From Durusdinium trenchii (lineage: Eukaryota > Sar > Dinophyceae > Suessiales > Symbiodiniaceae), in contig CAXAMN010005391.1 of assembly GCA_963970005.1 (NCBI GenBank), positions 267,574 through 331,573 on the forward strand: DNA of 64,000 nt, in the 5' to 3' direction. The translations under genes were made by a program, and so were the position numbers. The first letter of the stretch is position 1; each line of letters starts with the position of its first letter. The notes under the pieces were generated by a model. That model was not told the origin of the DNA. It searched no databases and was given only the letters and a program-made list of their open reading frames with translations. Below, piece by piece: positions 31,200 to 43,937 of this stretch.

Positions 31200-32180
31200 T
31201 TTGGGGGGGATCTTTCAAGCCAACCGTCTGAGAAGACTATGACTAAAGTAGATCAAGTTGACTTCCCAGAGCTTCAAAATGCTTTTTTCATGCCATCCAG
31301 ACTGCTGTACAGCCTTGTTTCGCCATGCCAGGCACTACACGAAATCCCCTTTGCCAGCCGTTCTGCAAAGGTCTGCGAAGCCCTAGATTTGACTTCCAAT
31401 CCCGATAATTCTTATCACTCAAGGGGACAACTCCCAAAAACCTCAAAGTTTCGGCTGTCGCAATGCACCTTTAGAAATTCACCGTTTTCGGAGCCAGACT
31501 GCGGGATGGAAGAGAGGAGACGAGAACCTTTTTGCGTCAAACTTTGTCTCAGACTCGTGGCGTCACAGGCAAAGAGTTCCAAAGGACCTCAAAAGGAAAT
31601 CAAAGATGACACGGTGGCATACGGTGACACCATGATCGCCCAAATTTGGCGACATCTTGAATGACACCTTTTCATGCTGAGTGGCACGTATCATGGAGAG
31701 TTGAGCCTCATCCCGTGTCTCCCAAATACACACCTTGGGGCAGTCAAAACGTCAAGACCTCACACGATATTACCACTAAGGCACCATAGGCTCTGGACCC
31801 CTCCTAAGCCAGCTTGGTTTCTCATGATGTACCTGTGAAGTAAAAGCAGGCTGAGCCCAAGCACACAACGCCAACAAATCACGGCTTGCTTAGTTGCAAA
31901 AGCCACACAAAAAGCAAGGCTCACTGGTGAACAATCTTGAATGGAGGAGACCTTGCAGCGAGCTAGATGGAAACGAATCCATAGCCCATAGACACTTTTT
32001 GGCATATTGTTAAATATTGTTGCTTCATCTCTGCGCTCCCAGCATTCTGTCGAGGCCCAATCGCATCATCTGGGCATCTGTATGAGGCTCCTTAGCCAAA
32101 CAAGTTTCGTGGCTTCACCGGTTTCCCAACAACTTATCATGGCAGCTATGTCATAGCTTGCTACTTGTAACAAGGGCATT
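31200..32180. other. No gene supported
   Basis: Short unrelated ORFs only. A T run followed by a G run occurs at about 31191-31208. Confidence 0.4.
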
Positions 32181-32181
32181 T

Positions 32182-32330
32182 CTACCAGTAACAAAATGAC
32201 AGCTCTTGCGGCTCCTCGGGCCTCTCATATTGTTCCATAAATGCAGCCGTCCTCAGTGACATAACGAACAACCAGCAAAGGAAAGGAGGGACAATGAGAT
32301 GCAGGCAAAGGAAGGTCCAGCCTTGGAAAG
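32182..32330 (-). CDS. Candidate last exon of a membrane protein
   Basis: After an acceptor GCTTTCCAAG the minus strand reads a hydrophobic span (LCLHLIVPPFLCWLFVMSL) and a charged tail (EQYERPEEPQELSF), ending at a stop at 32182. That is the shape of a C-terminal transmembrane segment with a cytosolic tail. Upstream exons were not found, and a plus-strand gene overlaps the region just upstream. Confidence 0.35.
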
Positions 32331-32429
32331 CAAGATCTATGCAGCAGCCACCGGCTTCCCTAAAAGCTGCTCTCAAGCTGTTTTAAGCACCAAGATCCTG
32401 ACAACGTGTGGAAGAGCTCCGCATAAGAC

Positions 32430-33100
32430 GATGGCCCTGTTCCAGCATCAAGTCAGGTGCAGCAAATTGCAGCTCGCAAAACCCGTCTCTGGTGACATGA
32501 GAGACGAAGCTGAAACCACTTTTTCCTTTGCAGGCTCTCAGCGTCCCAACTCAACTGACCCTGCGTCCTTGAAATACTTCCAAGGGCACACCAAGGCAAC
32601 AGTCACCTTTGGGGACAGACTGTCTTTACCCACAACATCCAAGTGGTGGAACAGGAATCCACAACTTTCCAGTATTCAGGTACCTCCGCTCACGCTCAGT
32701 CTCGAGGTCTCTACCAATGGTGACTGACAGGCGATGCATTTTTCAAGTTTCGTCTCTAAAATCCAATGCAACCTCTGTGTCTTCACCGAGGTCACCCTGC
32801 TGCCCTCACACAACTCCCCCACAGTTCTCCGTCATCTCACCTCTCCTGGTGCCAAATTCCGGCTCGATTCATGTGACATTTCTTTCCCTTCAGATTCTCA
32901 CTTGCGAAAAGCCCGAGTAAGTGCAAGCTTGGTTCACAAGCAAGAAACACAGCGTCCTTTTTGCCTTTCGGCTGTAGATGCTTGAAGCTCTGTGATCAAA
33001 TAACAACCGTCACCACACCCCCAGGCAATTTCTTCTGACCATCCAGCAGACGCCAACAAGTTCTTATTCAAAAATACAAACATGATGAATTGGAGCAAAG
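32430..33100 (+). CDS. Plus-strand spliced gene fragment, unknown product
   Basis: Four exons join in consistent phase with GT-AG introns: 32534-32679 (acceptor TTTCCTTTGCAG, donor TTCAG/GTACCT), 32791-32848 (acceptor TTCACCGAG, donor CCTG/GTGCC), 32896-32918 (acceptor CCCTTCAG, donor CGA/GTAAGT) and 33025 to about 33100 (acceptor CACCCCCAG). A further 5' exon ending at 32491 (TCTCTG/GTGACA) fits phase 1. The protein starts QRPNSTDPASLKYFQGHTKA and continues through VTLLPSHNSPTVL to AISSDHPADANKF. No domain recognised. It is the only supported gene here on the plus strand. Confidence 0.5.
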
Positions 33101-34320
33101 GTTGAACACACGACTAAAAGTGTCACATACGGTATCTAAATGAATCTAGATCGATCCACAATGACAGGCGCAGTAGGAGGCAAAACCTGGCGGGAGGTGC
33201 TTATTGTTATTGCATAAAGCGCTCGGCACAAATTAACGATACAAGTGCAGGCGAAGGCCCAAGTGTTGCCACTTTGCACTCGAACGCTTCAACTGTTCGA
33301 TCTTAAAGCATCTTAAAGCTATGTAATATTATGTACAGTAATTGTCATTCACCTTTCTACATACTCTGACACTACCACCCCACCTCGACTGGGTCAAAGT
33401 GTGACTTTGGTTGGCGCCCTTTGCTCTGGCGTGGCATATCTCGAGGCCCCTGAGGACAGAGATGTGCGGAGTCAGATGCCACTTCCCGACAGGTGATGTC
33501 CTGCCACCGATGGCACGCCCCATCGCAATAGCCCACTGCTCGAAAGGCGCAATGCAGTTGGGCGTAGGAACTCAAACACGAACAGTACACGAATACAACA
33601 TTCCTGGTATTCCTGCCTTTTAATATGTGCGAAGAACGACGAGTTCCCGGGTCCCAGCAGGAGAGACTTCAGGGAAGTTGGAAGCTGAAGCAATGATGTC
33701 TCACGAACCTACAGCTCAGCAGAGTACACTTGGCTGCAAAAAAGGGGAGTGCATTTTGGCCACATCCGCCAATCGGCCATGGGTTCATTGATTCAACGAT
33801 TGCAGTCGGCCAGTCAAAGCACTCCATCGCACCAAGTGAAAGGGCCAGCCACAATTGACGAGCTGGACATAAGGCTTGGAGGTTCGGGTCAAATCTCCCG
33901 CATGCGCAACTGGACTGGCAAATGAGGAGCAAAATGACCGAACCAAAACCAATCTTGCACGACAAAAACCAAACAAGACAGGTGTATCTTGCATGCTTCG
34001 GCAGTTGAGGAAAACATGTTGTACTGCCTTTGACCCAAGCCTCCAGCCGTGCTCCAAGGCCCAAGGCATAGGCGTCTATTTGCACTCTAGTTGCAGTACC
34101 CTTTCCCTCTCGCAATGGCATGTCAACATTGTGGAATTCAATACGCCCTTGTCACTTGCCCTTTCTTGGGTTTCTAGGGCACAGAACGTTGCAAGCCCAA
34201 CCGAACATCCACAAGGCTCTCAGACAAAGGCTTTCCTGCGGAAAAGCCAAACTCAAGCTCCCACTCTGAAGCACAGAAACTCAGCACACTCAACCTTTCA
34301 TGCACAACCCGGCCTTCAAT
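33101..34320. other. No gene supported
   Basis: Open frames of 70-150 residues occur on both strands at 33.67-34.33 kb, overlapping each other; neither carries a motif that decides between them. Confidence 0.35.
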
Positions 34321-34339
34321 CGTGAGGCCACTAGCCTGG

Positions 34340-34720
34340 ACAGCAGGAAATCATATGTCAATCAAACTGATCCAAAAGAAGTGGCTGACTTCGACAAAGC
34401 ACCTTGCACCGGAGTTGGTCACAGTGCTTGCAAATCTTGAGCTCCAAGACCCATCATATCCTGCACAAATTCTCAAACCAGCTGAACACCAAACATATTT
34501 ATATTTATATTTATATTTATATATATTTATTTATATTTATATATTTATATTTATTTATGATGTGTGTGATGTGTATTCGTTGCTGTGGGCGTTCTTCACA
34601 CCGTTTCCCGTCCCTTCTATGCATGTCCTCATAGACAGCGAAGCTCACTTTAACACCAGCTGCCTAGGTCCAAACAGCTCAAAAGAAGCTGCACGGAGCA
34701 GCTCTGTTTGTGAAGCTGTT
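34340..34720 (+). CDS. Weak candidate exons of an unknown plus-strand gene
   Basis: Two short coding-like stretches flank an AT microsatellite: one reading LAPELVTVLANLELQDPSYP (about 34400-34490) and one reading LIDSEAHFNTSCLGPNSSKE (about 34628-34690), after an acceptor-like CCTCATAG. No domain and no confirmed splice join. They could be later exons of the 32.4-33.1 kb gene. Confidence 0.2.
34494..34560. repeat. AT microsatellite (TATATT)n
   Basis: About 65 bases of repeated ATATTTAT, between candidate exons. Confidence 0.9.
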
Positions 34721-34837
34721 TTGGGCCCGTGCCATTTTCAGAGCCTCTGGCACATCGGATTTCCCAACCTGCAGCATACAAGGACCCAGGGACCCTGCCC
34801 GACACGAGAAACCTCAAACAGAGACACAAGTACAGGA

Positions 34838-34928
34838 TATGGCCTCCAACCTACTAAGCGACGGCTTCCAACCAAATAATTAGCGATGGTCTCGAACCTA
34901 ATAGCGATGGCCTCCAACCTAATAGCAT
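34838..34928 (+). repeat. Four units of the GCGATGGCCTCCAACCTA minisatellite family
   Basis: Units read ATGGCCTCCAACCTACTA, ACGGCTTCCAACC, ATGGTCTCGAACCTAATA and GCGATGGCCTCCAACCTAAT. A dispersed small cluster of the family found at 22.5 and 60-62 kb. Confidence 0.85.
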
Positions 34929-35821
34929 TCTAACGAGGCGGCATAATTGAAGTGGATGTCACTCACTCTCGGACTCAATCAAGTCATTGTCAAGCAGCGA
35001 AGATCTTCCCTTCACGGCGGCCAGCATCTTTGTGATCGATAGTCACGTCAGGTTTGATCCACCCAAAGGCATCCTCCAAAAAGTGCGAGCAAGCCCTAGA
35101 CCAAATATGGAAAGGCAATGAAAGGCATCAGATTGGTCATCATATGTCATCATACTATAGGTAAAACAGAGGCAACTGCTACTGTATTTGAGGGTTGCCG
35201 CACACAAGGGCTTTCACCCTATTGAACGGGCATCTCCTTCCACTCGACGACTTCGCCAGTGATAGGCTCCGTGCTTACGGGCTTGCGGGGAAGATCGGAG
35301 CCTGGAACCCAAGAAGCTCCACGCAAATGTCAAGCCATGGAAGCTTCACATTTGCATTTGCATTCATTTGGTCCGCTTCAAAATTCTCTGCAAGTCCGCC
35401 TTTTGCATTCCACCTCAGTCCGACCAAGTTCCATCAATGCGCCGTCAAGCATGTCCATGCTTGGTCCCAGCACGTGTACACTTGATGCTTGCAATGTTCA
35501 TTGCCAAGTGTCCATCCGAATGACCATGGGCCCCACAACATTCCCTTGCCCTTGCCTTTGCCCTGCACGTCGTGCATCACAAGAAACATCAAAGGACACT
35601 TTGCTTGAACAGCCTTCTCGCCCTTCCCCATTCCTTTTGGCTTCTCGGACTCCTTCATGAGCTCTGCATCCTGTCGTATGCCAATCACGTGCTTCCAGCA
35701 ACCTTTGGGTGGAACCCATCAAATCCCGCAAATCCCGCATGCTCCCACCATGGCTACCACCTGCCTGCTTTATGGATTCCAAGGCCATCTCAGCAGCACT
35801 CTGCTCGGCCTAATGAGTCAC

Positions 35822-36040
35822 TTACTTGGGTAGGTCATGTGTGACGGTGGCGTGCAACGAGTCATCACGCCTTCTGCTTCGTGTTGCATACCTGCGCGCA
35901 GCATTCCATGGGTCACTTGCCGAAGCCAGTCTTGGCGCCATGCTTGGTGGGACACAATGCAGTCGGGCAGCATGGCCAGCCCACATTCGGCTGCCCCATT
36001 CGTCTGGCAAAGCTGTGATTTTCACCGTGGCCTCAAGTGT
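35822..36040 (-). pseudogene. Possible LINE ORF2 C-terminal fragment
   Basis: The frame reads MWAGHAARL and then PWNAARRYATRSRRRDD. A W-GH-AR motif followed by Trp- and Arg-rich sequence is typical of the end of LINE reverse-transcriptase proteins. Only about 70 residues are open and no RT motif was found nearby, so at best this is a relic. Confidence 0.25.
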
Positions 36041-36859
36041 TGAGTCCGCTCAGCAGCTGCTTGTCATGACCGACCCTGTCCTGATGCCCACCACCAGCAT
36101 AGGTCTTGGTCTCATAAACAGTCTCACCCTGAAAAGAATCAGGCATCAAAATGGATTGAAAGAAGCATCATTGTAAAGTAGTTTGCCTTCCTCCACAAGA
36201 ACAAAGGCCGGTGCAGTGGGGAGTTTAAAAGCTAGCAAGGGATCAAAAAATTGTCTTAGTGCAAATGAGTGCATTAAAAGGGATTGTCAGTGTCTGAAGG
36301 GACCCACGAAGGTAAAGGTAAAGAAACAGCAAGGGAGCGAGCAGTATAATATAGTGGGATCAGCAAGGCGAAGGAGTCAAAGCATAAGGAGAGGTGAGAC
36401 AAAAACTTTAATGAATGTTTGTTTGCTGCACACTTTAGTGACTGAAACTTCAATACGCTTGAGTAGAATCAACGGGTTGATGATTTAAGTTAATTGAGTT
36501 CGATGTCGGTTGTGGGACGCAGACGGAGGTGAGGCCAACGGAGTAGAGGGTGAAGTGAGGTGCTGAGATCGAAGTGGGCCAAAAGTGAGGCCATGGGCTA
36601 TGGGCTATGGCTTTAGGACACAACATGGACACCAGGATGAGATTGAGCCAAGTAAGATGAGGTGAGTGAAAGTGGCCGGAAACGAGGTGATGGGAGTTGG
36701 CTTTCGTGACTTCCAAATGGGCCTTCTGGAGGTACCGCTTGATAATTTTCATCACCAAGGCCTTGGATTGCAGCGAAACAGAAGCAGAACAAGTCTGAGG
36801 AGGAACACCTTTTGAAGCTCAGCTATCGGAAGCTCTAACAAAATCAAAAAAAGTTTGCA

Positions 36860-37464
36860 CAAAACCCAAATATGCACAATTGACTCTCAATGGACCAACT
36901 TGCGGCTGTGCTGCGTTCAGCAATGTCTTTGGCGTTACTGCCGGATTGCCTTCCTCTTCCTGCTTAGCCTCCACAGAGTACATCAAACGCGCATCACTGC
37001 ACCACATGGCGTACAGGAACCTGACAAAAGTCATCCCTTAGTCATCCCTTGCCACTAAGTCACTATTTCAATGCCAAATCACCATGGCAACGCTGTTTCC
37101 CAGAAGTCATCCCCCAGTCAGCCGTGGGAGCTAATCCCAATGGAACGCTGATACCCAAACAAGTGTTTTCACAAAAAAGGGCGTAGCTGTTGCAAAACAC
37201 ATCAAAACACAGCTGCAAATCAGTGTGCAACCTTGCCTTTCTCTGGGCATGTTCCTCCGGGGTCAGCTTTGTCGGCTTCTTCTTCTTTTTGTCCTCCAGC
37301 TGCAAGTTCAAAGAGTTCAGTGCACAGCAGAGTCCATTTTCCTGTCCGAGTGTGCGAGAATATGATGAATCCTTTGGGTCCTTGTCTGCTGCAGTCTGCT
37401 GCTCTAGCAACTCACTTTGCGAGAAAGCAATGATGGCCTGCTCAGCTGCAGACCTTGGCCCCAA
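36860..37464 (-). CDS. Candidate exons of an unknown gene
   Basis: Two stretches: 37464 down to about 37228 reads SQSELLEQQTAADKDPKDSS and then KKKKKPTKLTPEEHAQRKAR, ending at a GT or GC donor; about 36970 down to 36860 follows acceptor CTGTGGAG and reads AKQEEEGNPAVTPKTLLNAA. Both have coding-like composition in the same orientation. No domain recognised. Confidence 0.4.
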
Positions 37465-37639
37465 GGGTGTGTAGGCTGCTCAGCTTAACATCGCTTATAT
37501 ATATAACTGTTGATCAGCCTCACCCATCTCAGAACCTCGCTTCTCAGCATCTTTTTGGTTCAGCACAAGGTGGCCCGCATACTCCTGTCCCTGCACACAG
37601 TCAAGCCTCACAATTGCTTGATACCTCAGTTATCGTCAG

Positions 37640-38123
37640 TTGTTGAGAAATTGCGAATCACAGCGCTTTGAAATTACACACGAAGACTCTGCAAGCAACA
37701 AATCAAAGGAAGCTGCGCAGAAGCATAACATGGTAAGGCCTACTTCCACAAGAATGCCGCAGAAACTTCAGAATGCATGTGGTAATGTCGCTGATGGAGT
37801 TTGTTGTCTTAGAAAACTGCGGTCAATCCGATTCGAGCAGAGCCAAGGAGCTTGTTGCCGAACCTCAGCTTGGCGGGGGGGAGAACGGGTGGAGGCCATT
37901 GCTATTAGAAACAACGACCAAAGAAAAGGAGGAAAAGGAAGAAAAGGAGGAAAGGGAGAACAGGTGCAACCAGCGCAGTGGAAGGGATGTTCAATCCACC
38001 TCACTTCGTCAACCATCAATGACGTCCAAGGTGCCCTGGAACCGACAGCAAGGAGAACAGGAACCGCTATTGAACGAGGAACAAAGGAAGTCAACTTCCG
38101 GGGCCAGGACTGGCACTAGTTAA
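37640..38123 (+). CDS. Weak coding candidate, unknown
   Basis: Two overlapping plus frames, one Glu/Lys-rich (TKEKEEKEEKEERE), one Lys/Gly-rich (KGGKGRKGGKGE), read the same AGGA-rich tract. Low complexity makes either frame doubtful. Confidence 0.15.
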
Positions 38124-39360
38124 AGAGATGATTAATTTATTGATAATATACCTGACACTACCTGACCCACACACCGGAAATCACTGTAAATGAGCCAGGA
38201 TGCTTGTTGGTGGTGTATGAGATATCGCCTCAGCTCTGCAAGTTCATGAGTTCCGGCATCAACTCGCAACAAGCAGCTCTTGTCAAACTGAATTAAAAAA
38301 CCAAGTAGCTCTTGGTCACAGGCCGCTGGCAAAACTTCTGACAAAAAATGATTCCTCAGGTCAAACGCGGAATCTGAAGCAGAACTAATGACAAATGCTC
38401 CACAGAAGTCGAACTAAAGAGACATTCAGACGGACATTGTTGTCATGTTTCCTCTTTGAAATTCAATAGCGAAACACTGGCAGCAAATGGTACAGTTTCT
38501 TTGCCTCCCTGCATGAACATCTCTGATACCGAGCCTGAGACCTAGCATCCAAAATTCAGTACAGTAAGTGTGGCAGCCACAAGGTGCGCGTGCAAAACTC
38601 AGTTATATACACAAATATATACAGTATATATATATATGAATATATCACATGCAGTTTCTTATGCATAATATATAGGTGTCCTTCGTAGTCATATTTGCTT
38701 GAATAGATGCAAGGGAGTGTCAATTGCGTCTTTGGATCCACGGGAGGCTGTGCGGCGGCCATTTGCGCCATTGAGCAAAGCACCCAAACGATCCCAGATC
38801 CCTGGGCACCTGCCTTGAGCTTTGGGCTGCGGAAACCAATGGCCAGCATTGGCTACATCATGCACGCCAAATGATTTCTCAGACATTTTGGTGTGAGGTC
38901 TTGATTGACAATGTCTTTTTTTCACGGCGGCCAGCTGAACGCCTAGTCTACATGTGTTTGCAGTCAGCCGGGAAACCCACCGCCAAAAGATCCGATCTAA
39001 ACTATGAGCGGCACGGTCACTGCATAGAACAGTAACAGCACCGTCTGTTGCTCGCGATTGGATTAGCTCATCGCGAAACCAGCCTGGAGCACAAACAAGG
39101 ACGTCAACAACACTTGACCGGTCTCATGATTTGTTAAACACTTACCCAGAACCTCTTCGAACCCTCGGGACCGGCATGAACTTGCCTTGTGCAATATCGA
39201 CTCGTGTCACTTATCTTATATCATTCCCACCCAGTGGCCCATGGCTTGTTGTTTCTCAGCGCATGCGAACTCTCGCTGGTCAGTCGCAGGCCAACTCAGT
39301 GGATCAAAAGCTTCAGGCCTAGGGACTCGGAGAGAGGTCGAACAGCCACCAAGCTCAGCT
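38124..39360. other. Intergenic; no gene supported
   Basis: A TA microsatellite lies at about 38602-38645. Otherwise only short ORFs without motifs. This is the 3' flank of the sphingosine-1-phosphate lyase gene. Confidence 0.45.
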
Positions 39361-41314
39361 TTAAAGATCCGTATCAACCTGAAGCGGCTTGACCCACAGG
39401 CGCATGTCCACATATCTCTTCACAACCTCTTCCAGAATAGCTGTCGGAGTGGTCGACATGGCACCATACACTGCAGCTGCCCCTGTAGGCTTGTGGCCAG
39501 GATTCTCGTCCAAATACGCGATGGCAGACCGCAGGTCTTGCTCAAATTCATCAAGGATTTGGGAATGACGCTCCCCGATACAAATGCCTAAATAAGGTGG
39601 ATTCTGCCCAGTTGCTAGGTTCCAACCCTTTTCCTCCAACACCGAAGCCACGGCATAGATGTCATACTTTTTTGAACCCACTGGAACAATGCATGCATGG
39701 CACTTGCATAGCACAAACCTCAGCACAAATGGAATCCAATCGCATCCGAAGTCAGTGGCCACTGATGGTCAACAAACCAGAGCTCAAACAAAAAGCAATG
39801 ACTAGGCGAGGCACAGCCCAGGGATGCTGTTGACAATCTCCTGGCATCTCAAGTGGGACCTGTGGATCTCAGCCGCAAAGCGCTCATAGCCGTGGTTCCC
39901 AAAGCTAAGCATGGTGGCCCATGCCTGAGCAATAATAGCACCTCCGCGTGCGCCTTGCATCGTTGGTGTGACATACAAGCCCTCACAGCCGTCGGTCACT
40001 GGCACATACGTCAATCGCCTGAGCTCCGGATCTCGAAAGCACACCACACTCACACCCTTGGAGGCATTGCCATACTTGTGCACATCCACACTGATGGAAG
40101 TCACTCCTTCTGCGCGAAAATCCCACCGCTGATGTGTTGGCAAATCTTGAGCGTCCAAAAAGGAGAGAAGAATTCCACCAAGGCAATTGTCCACATGGAG
40201 ACCGATGCCATGGGAGCTTGCCAATTGCCCGAGGTCTTCGATCTGATCTATGACGCCATGTGGAAAGCTAGGGGCTGAAGCATAGATGCAAATAACATCG
40301 CCTGTTATGTGAGACTTAACGGCAGCAGCAGTGAGTGCAAAGCCTGAAGATGCATGGACGGGGATCTTTGTGAGTTTCAGTCCGAAGTAGTGGCACGCTT
40401 TGACAATGCAAGGGTGGCACGTATTGGCGGCCAGGATGCGTGGGGTTGCTATCCCCCTACGGTGCCCTAGTTCTCGATAAGCCAAAGCAGCCAACAAAAC
40501 TGACTCTGTGCCACCCGATGTAAGAAGGCCACAGCTTGATGTGCCTGCATGCAACATATGAAGAATCCAACTGATCAGTTCCGCTTCAAACTTGCGGACA
40601 GAGGGGAAGACCCCTTCATAAAGAGTGTTGGAGCAGTTGTAGAGGCTCCAGACCTTGTTTTGCAAATTCACCAAGTCACCTTCTGGAGCATGATATATGC
40701 CAGCCCACTTCTTGGCAATGCCAACCTCAGACACCACTGTTGCTGCAATAGGCTGCAATGCTTAGTCCGGAACATGATACACATTGTTGCATGAAAGCGT
40801 TTGTTTGTGTCTGACTTTCAGGCCGAGCGGCATATACGGATGCCTCCGCTGCTTGAAAACGCTGAATCTGTTGCCAAATTCGGCTGCAGGACCAGGCTTC
40901 TTGCGGCAGCTTGACCAAAGCCTGCGAATCTCCCTGTCCATGCATTTTGCTCTCGACTGATGCAAGTTCCTTGCGCACTTCTCGCTGCACGATGTTGCGA
41001 AGGCATGGCAGGCCACAAGCCACGGCTATAAGGTGCCTCAAAGCCAAAGCAATCATTCCCCGAAAGCCTATTTGCCACCACTCAATCGACCATACCCGCA
41101 AAGAATGAAGAGCCAGAGCTGCACAAAATACTGACCAAGCACTGTTCACGTGGGCATTGCCAGAGACAGTCCAGACAACGCGGGCGCTTTTTTGGTGGAA
41201 AGACCTTGGGAGAAGCACTGTCAGCATTGCTAAAGCCATTGCTCGGAGTTGAGGTGTCATCCTAGCACGAAGCTTTGGCCTGCGTCTCCTACATTTCATT
41301 CCAAAGCATTCCAC
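39361..41314 (-). CDS. SGPL1/DPL1-like: Sphingosine-1-phosphate lyase (PLP-dependent), three exons
   Basis: Proposed exons 40844-41314, 39818-40725 and 39361-39718 join in frame to 578 residues; human and yeast enzymes are 568 and 589. The enzyme cleaves sphingosine-1-phosphate to hexadecenal and phosphoethanolamine at the ER membrane. Seen here: hydrophobic N-terminal segments, LPQEAW then KKWAGIYH, VFPSVRKFEAE, the PLP-phosphate loop TSGGTES near residue 226, SVDVHKYGNASKG with the likely PLP-binding lysine near 373, YVTPTMQGARGG, and in the last exon YDIYAVASVLEEKGW and AAVYGAMSTTP. Both introns (40726-40843, 118 bp; 39719-39817, 99 bp) have GC donors and AG/G acceptors, with phases 0 and 2. 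The start ATG is the first in the frame; a more 5' exon cannot be ruled out. Other group II decarboxylases are less likely because of the YVTPTMQG and HKYG context. Confidence 0.9.
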
Positions 41315-42690
41315 ACCTATCTAGTGAACCAGAACAAATCAACCGATGAATGGGTGGGCTGTTATCCTACATTGGTTCCTGCTCATGGTATGTGCTTTGA
41401 TCAAGCCACGTGACGAATGGGGCGTGTAAGAATGTAAAACAGCTGTGATCCCAAGAGCTTCAGCTATTCCTATGAATATCGTCCAAAGCTCGAGCTGACC
41501 GTGTTTACACAGTTGAGATGCAAGGGGAAACTAGTACTCAAAATGCAAACTAAGTTCTCGTATCTCTTTCGCAATCCTCCAACTTTGGAAACCGGTGCCC
41601 TTCCCTGGTTGCAACCGCGCCCAGTAACCAGCCCGCCTCAAAATTCATCACAGCTGTGTACATCAGCTTGGCCTCAGCTTTAGGTGAGAAGTGGAAGCAC
41701 CAAGATTCTCAAGCTTACAAGCACTTTAACTAACTCACACAGCCCCCCGTTTCCAAGCGTGCAACCACTTTTCAGTGCGCTGTGCTCAGTGCTCAGTGGC
41801 TCGTTTCCGCATGAAAGATTAGTCTTGCTTGTCGGCCTACATCTCACTCGATTCAGGCACCGCAAAGCCTGAGCTGGGAAGCGTGGTAGCAAACGGTTCC
41901 CACAATACAAGTCCACTCATTCAAGCTGATAGAAGGGACTGCAGCGGACTTGTCTGCACTGAGCTGCAGTTTGACTGGATTGCATCATCCTCTGCTGGAA
42001 CCCCGCCACCACATAGCTTCACACTGTCCCTGGCAATGTCCAGTGTCTGGATTTTGAATTGCGGAGGGAAACCCCGTGTGTGCTGGCTCCTTTGTTTAGC
42101 AAAGCATCCACTCCGAGAGTTGACACGCAGGCAGGAAGGATTAAGAACAACTATATATATATAGTAGCAATAAATTTCAACCTATTTTTATAGACCTAGA
42201 TTTTCCTAGATCTGGCACAACATTCAATTGCAAAAAAGGACTACTGACCAGTTGAATCCGTTCTCGCTTCCTCATTTATCATACTCATCTTGCTCTCCTG
42301 GTTCCGGTTCTCGGATTCTTTTGAGTGTTTTACGTTGGATTTGTTGTCTTGTGCTTCGTGGGTTGCTGTTAAAAACTGCTGTCTCACATTGGAGCCCACA
42401 TTGAAGTCTCAATATGCCCCTATCAATTAGTCTTTGGTTGACTCTTGCCGCCAAGTAGCCCTAAGCTACCCTCTGGGTGCGCAATCGTCAGAGGGTTCTC
42501 GTCTGGACATCCCAAATAGAAGTGCTGATCCTGTGACTCAAGTGATCTCGTTCAAGATCTGTCAAGCAGCGACTAACATTCAGAGCCTTCCAGGTTAAGG
42601 ACCCTCGGCCGCAAATGCCTCAGCTAAAACGAACGTGCTCAATTCAAAGGTCAACTGCACTAAGGGTGGTCTCGACAGTAGTCAGGCGGC
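41315..42690. other. Intergenic; no gene supported
   Basis: Upstream flank of the lyase gene. Contains a short TA repeat near 42150 and AT-rich sequence at 42140-42240. No promoter motif can be named with confidence. Confidence 0.4.
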
Positions 42691-42899
42691 TGTACTCAAC
42701 CACATCTCCACCTTCCCGGATCTCGTGAAAGACCAGTTGGGAAATTTTCAAGTTCACCTGCATGGAAACGATTCCACGGTGACCATTCTGTCTCACTTCC
42801 ATGTATGTTGGCCATCGCTAGTAGGTTGGAGCATGTGCCGTGTTGAGTCCACCAACCTGGGCCCCCCTCGTAGCTGTCCGAGTACTTGCTGCCAAACCT

Positions 42900-43135
42900 G
42901 AAAAAAGACCGGATGATGCACGACGTAGGTTTTTTGGGGACATCGAGGCAGCGCCGAGGCAGGGACATGCCCGCCAACAGGAACAGATCCTGGCTGCCCT
43001 TGGAGGGCAGTCGTAGCTCACCATTCTGATCGATGCTAGTTGCCACCAGTGAACCACCTTGGAGCACGATGTTCAACTGCCCAAGTGCATCTGTGTGTGT
43101 GCGCCCTGCATCGGGGTTGGTGTACAAGCAGGGAA
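42900..43135 (-). CDS. Candidate exon of an unknown gene
   Basis: The minus frame reads GRTHTDALGQLNIVLQGGSL, then SIDQNGELRLPSKGSQDLFLLAGMSLP. The alternating hydrophobic pattern suggests beta strands. An acceptor-like CCCCGATGCAG precedes it at about 43108. It could be a late exon of the 43.9-45.0 kb gene. No family recognised. Confidence 0.35.
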
Positions 43136-43937
43136 GTAAAAACTTCTTGCTGATCTGGCACAGCTAGAGCCTTCATTTGACATCTGACCTGCATGGAAAT
43201 CCAAGAGCTTGAAGTCCTTGACGGCAAAAACAGTTGAGGCACATGTCACACCTCATTCCTCATTGAAGCGCCAGCACATGCTGACTGAGTGTGACCGTCA
43301 TCCAAGGGTCTGTAAAGCCACTCTCATCATTGGAACAGCTGGATGACGGCCTGACAGGTGATGCGCCTCCCGGCACGTTTGACATCTTTAAACACCGTCC
43401 AGCCCCTTGCAGAAGTAGCCAGTGCATCAAAGCGGCCAGGAAAACTCCAACCGAGCAATTGCCAAGCTCAGCCTCCTGGAGTCAAGCTCACAAGACGTGT
43501 CAATAAGCACCGAGCTCTGCGCACACACTCACACAATCTCACACCTGAGTTCCAAACAAAGGTGAACCACCGGACTAGAGCATTCTGCGTAAACTCCCCC
43601 CCTCTCTCTGTTTGTCTTTGATATGTTCCACAAGGCTTGACCCCGTCTAGACCGTCAAATGTCCCTGCAGCTCTAGCTACATGCCACCGGCAATAAAATT
43701 TGCCAATTACAGTACATAAAATTACTTCGAGTATAAAGGCGATTTGGAAGAAGGCGGGGCTGTATTGACTAGCCTGACAAAGGCGGACATGCGGATTGAC
43801 ACTATGGAGAACACGCTTGTGGCATCAAGTCTGGTTTGTGCTCGAAGAGTAGTGGAGGTCCAGTGTCCACTGCGATGTTGCGCTTGCTGTTGTGAGGCGA
43901 GACGGAGGAAGAGAGTCGAGAGGAGAGAGGGATCCTC

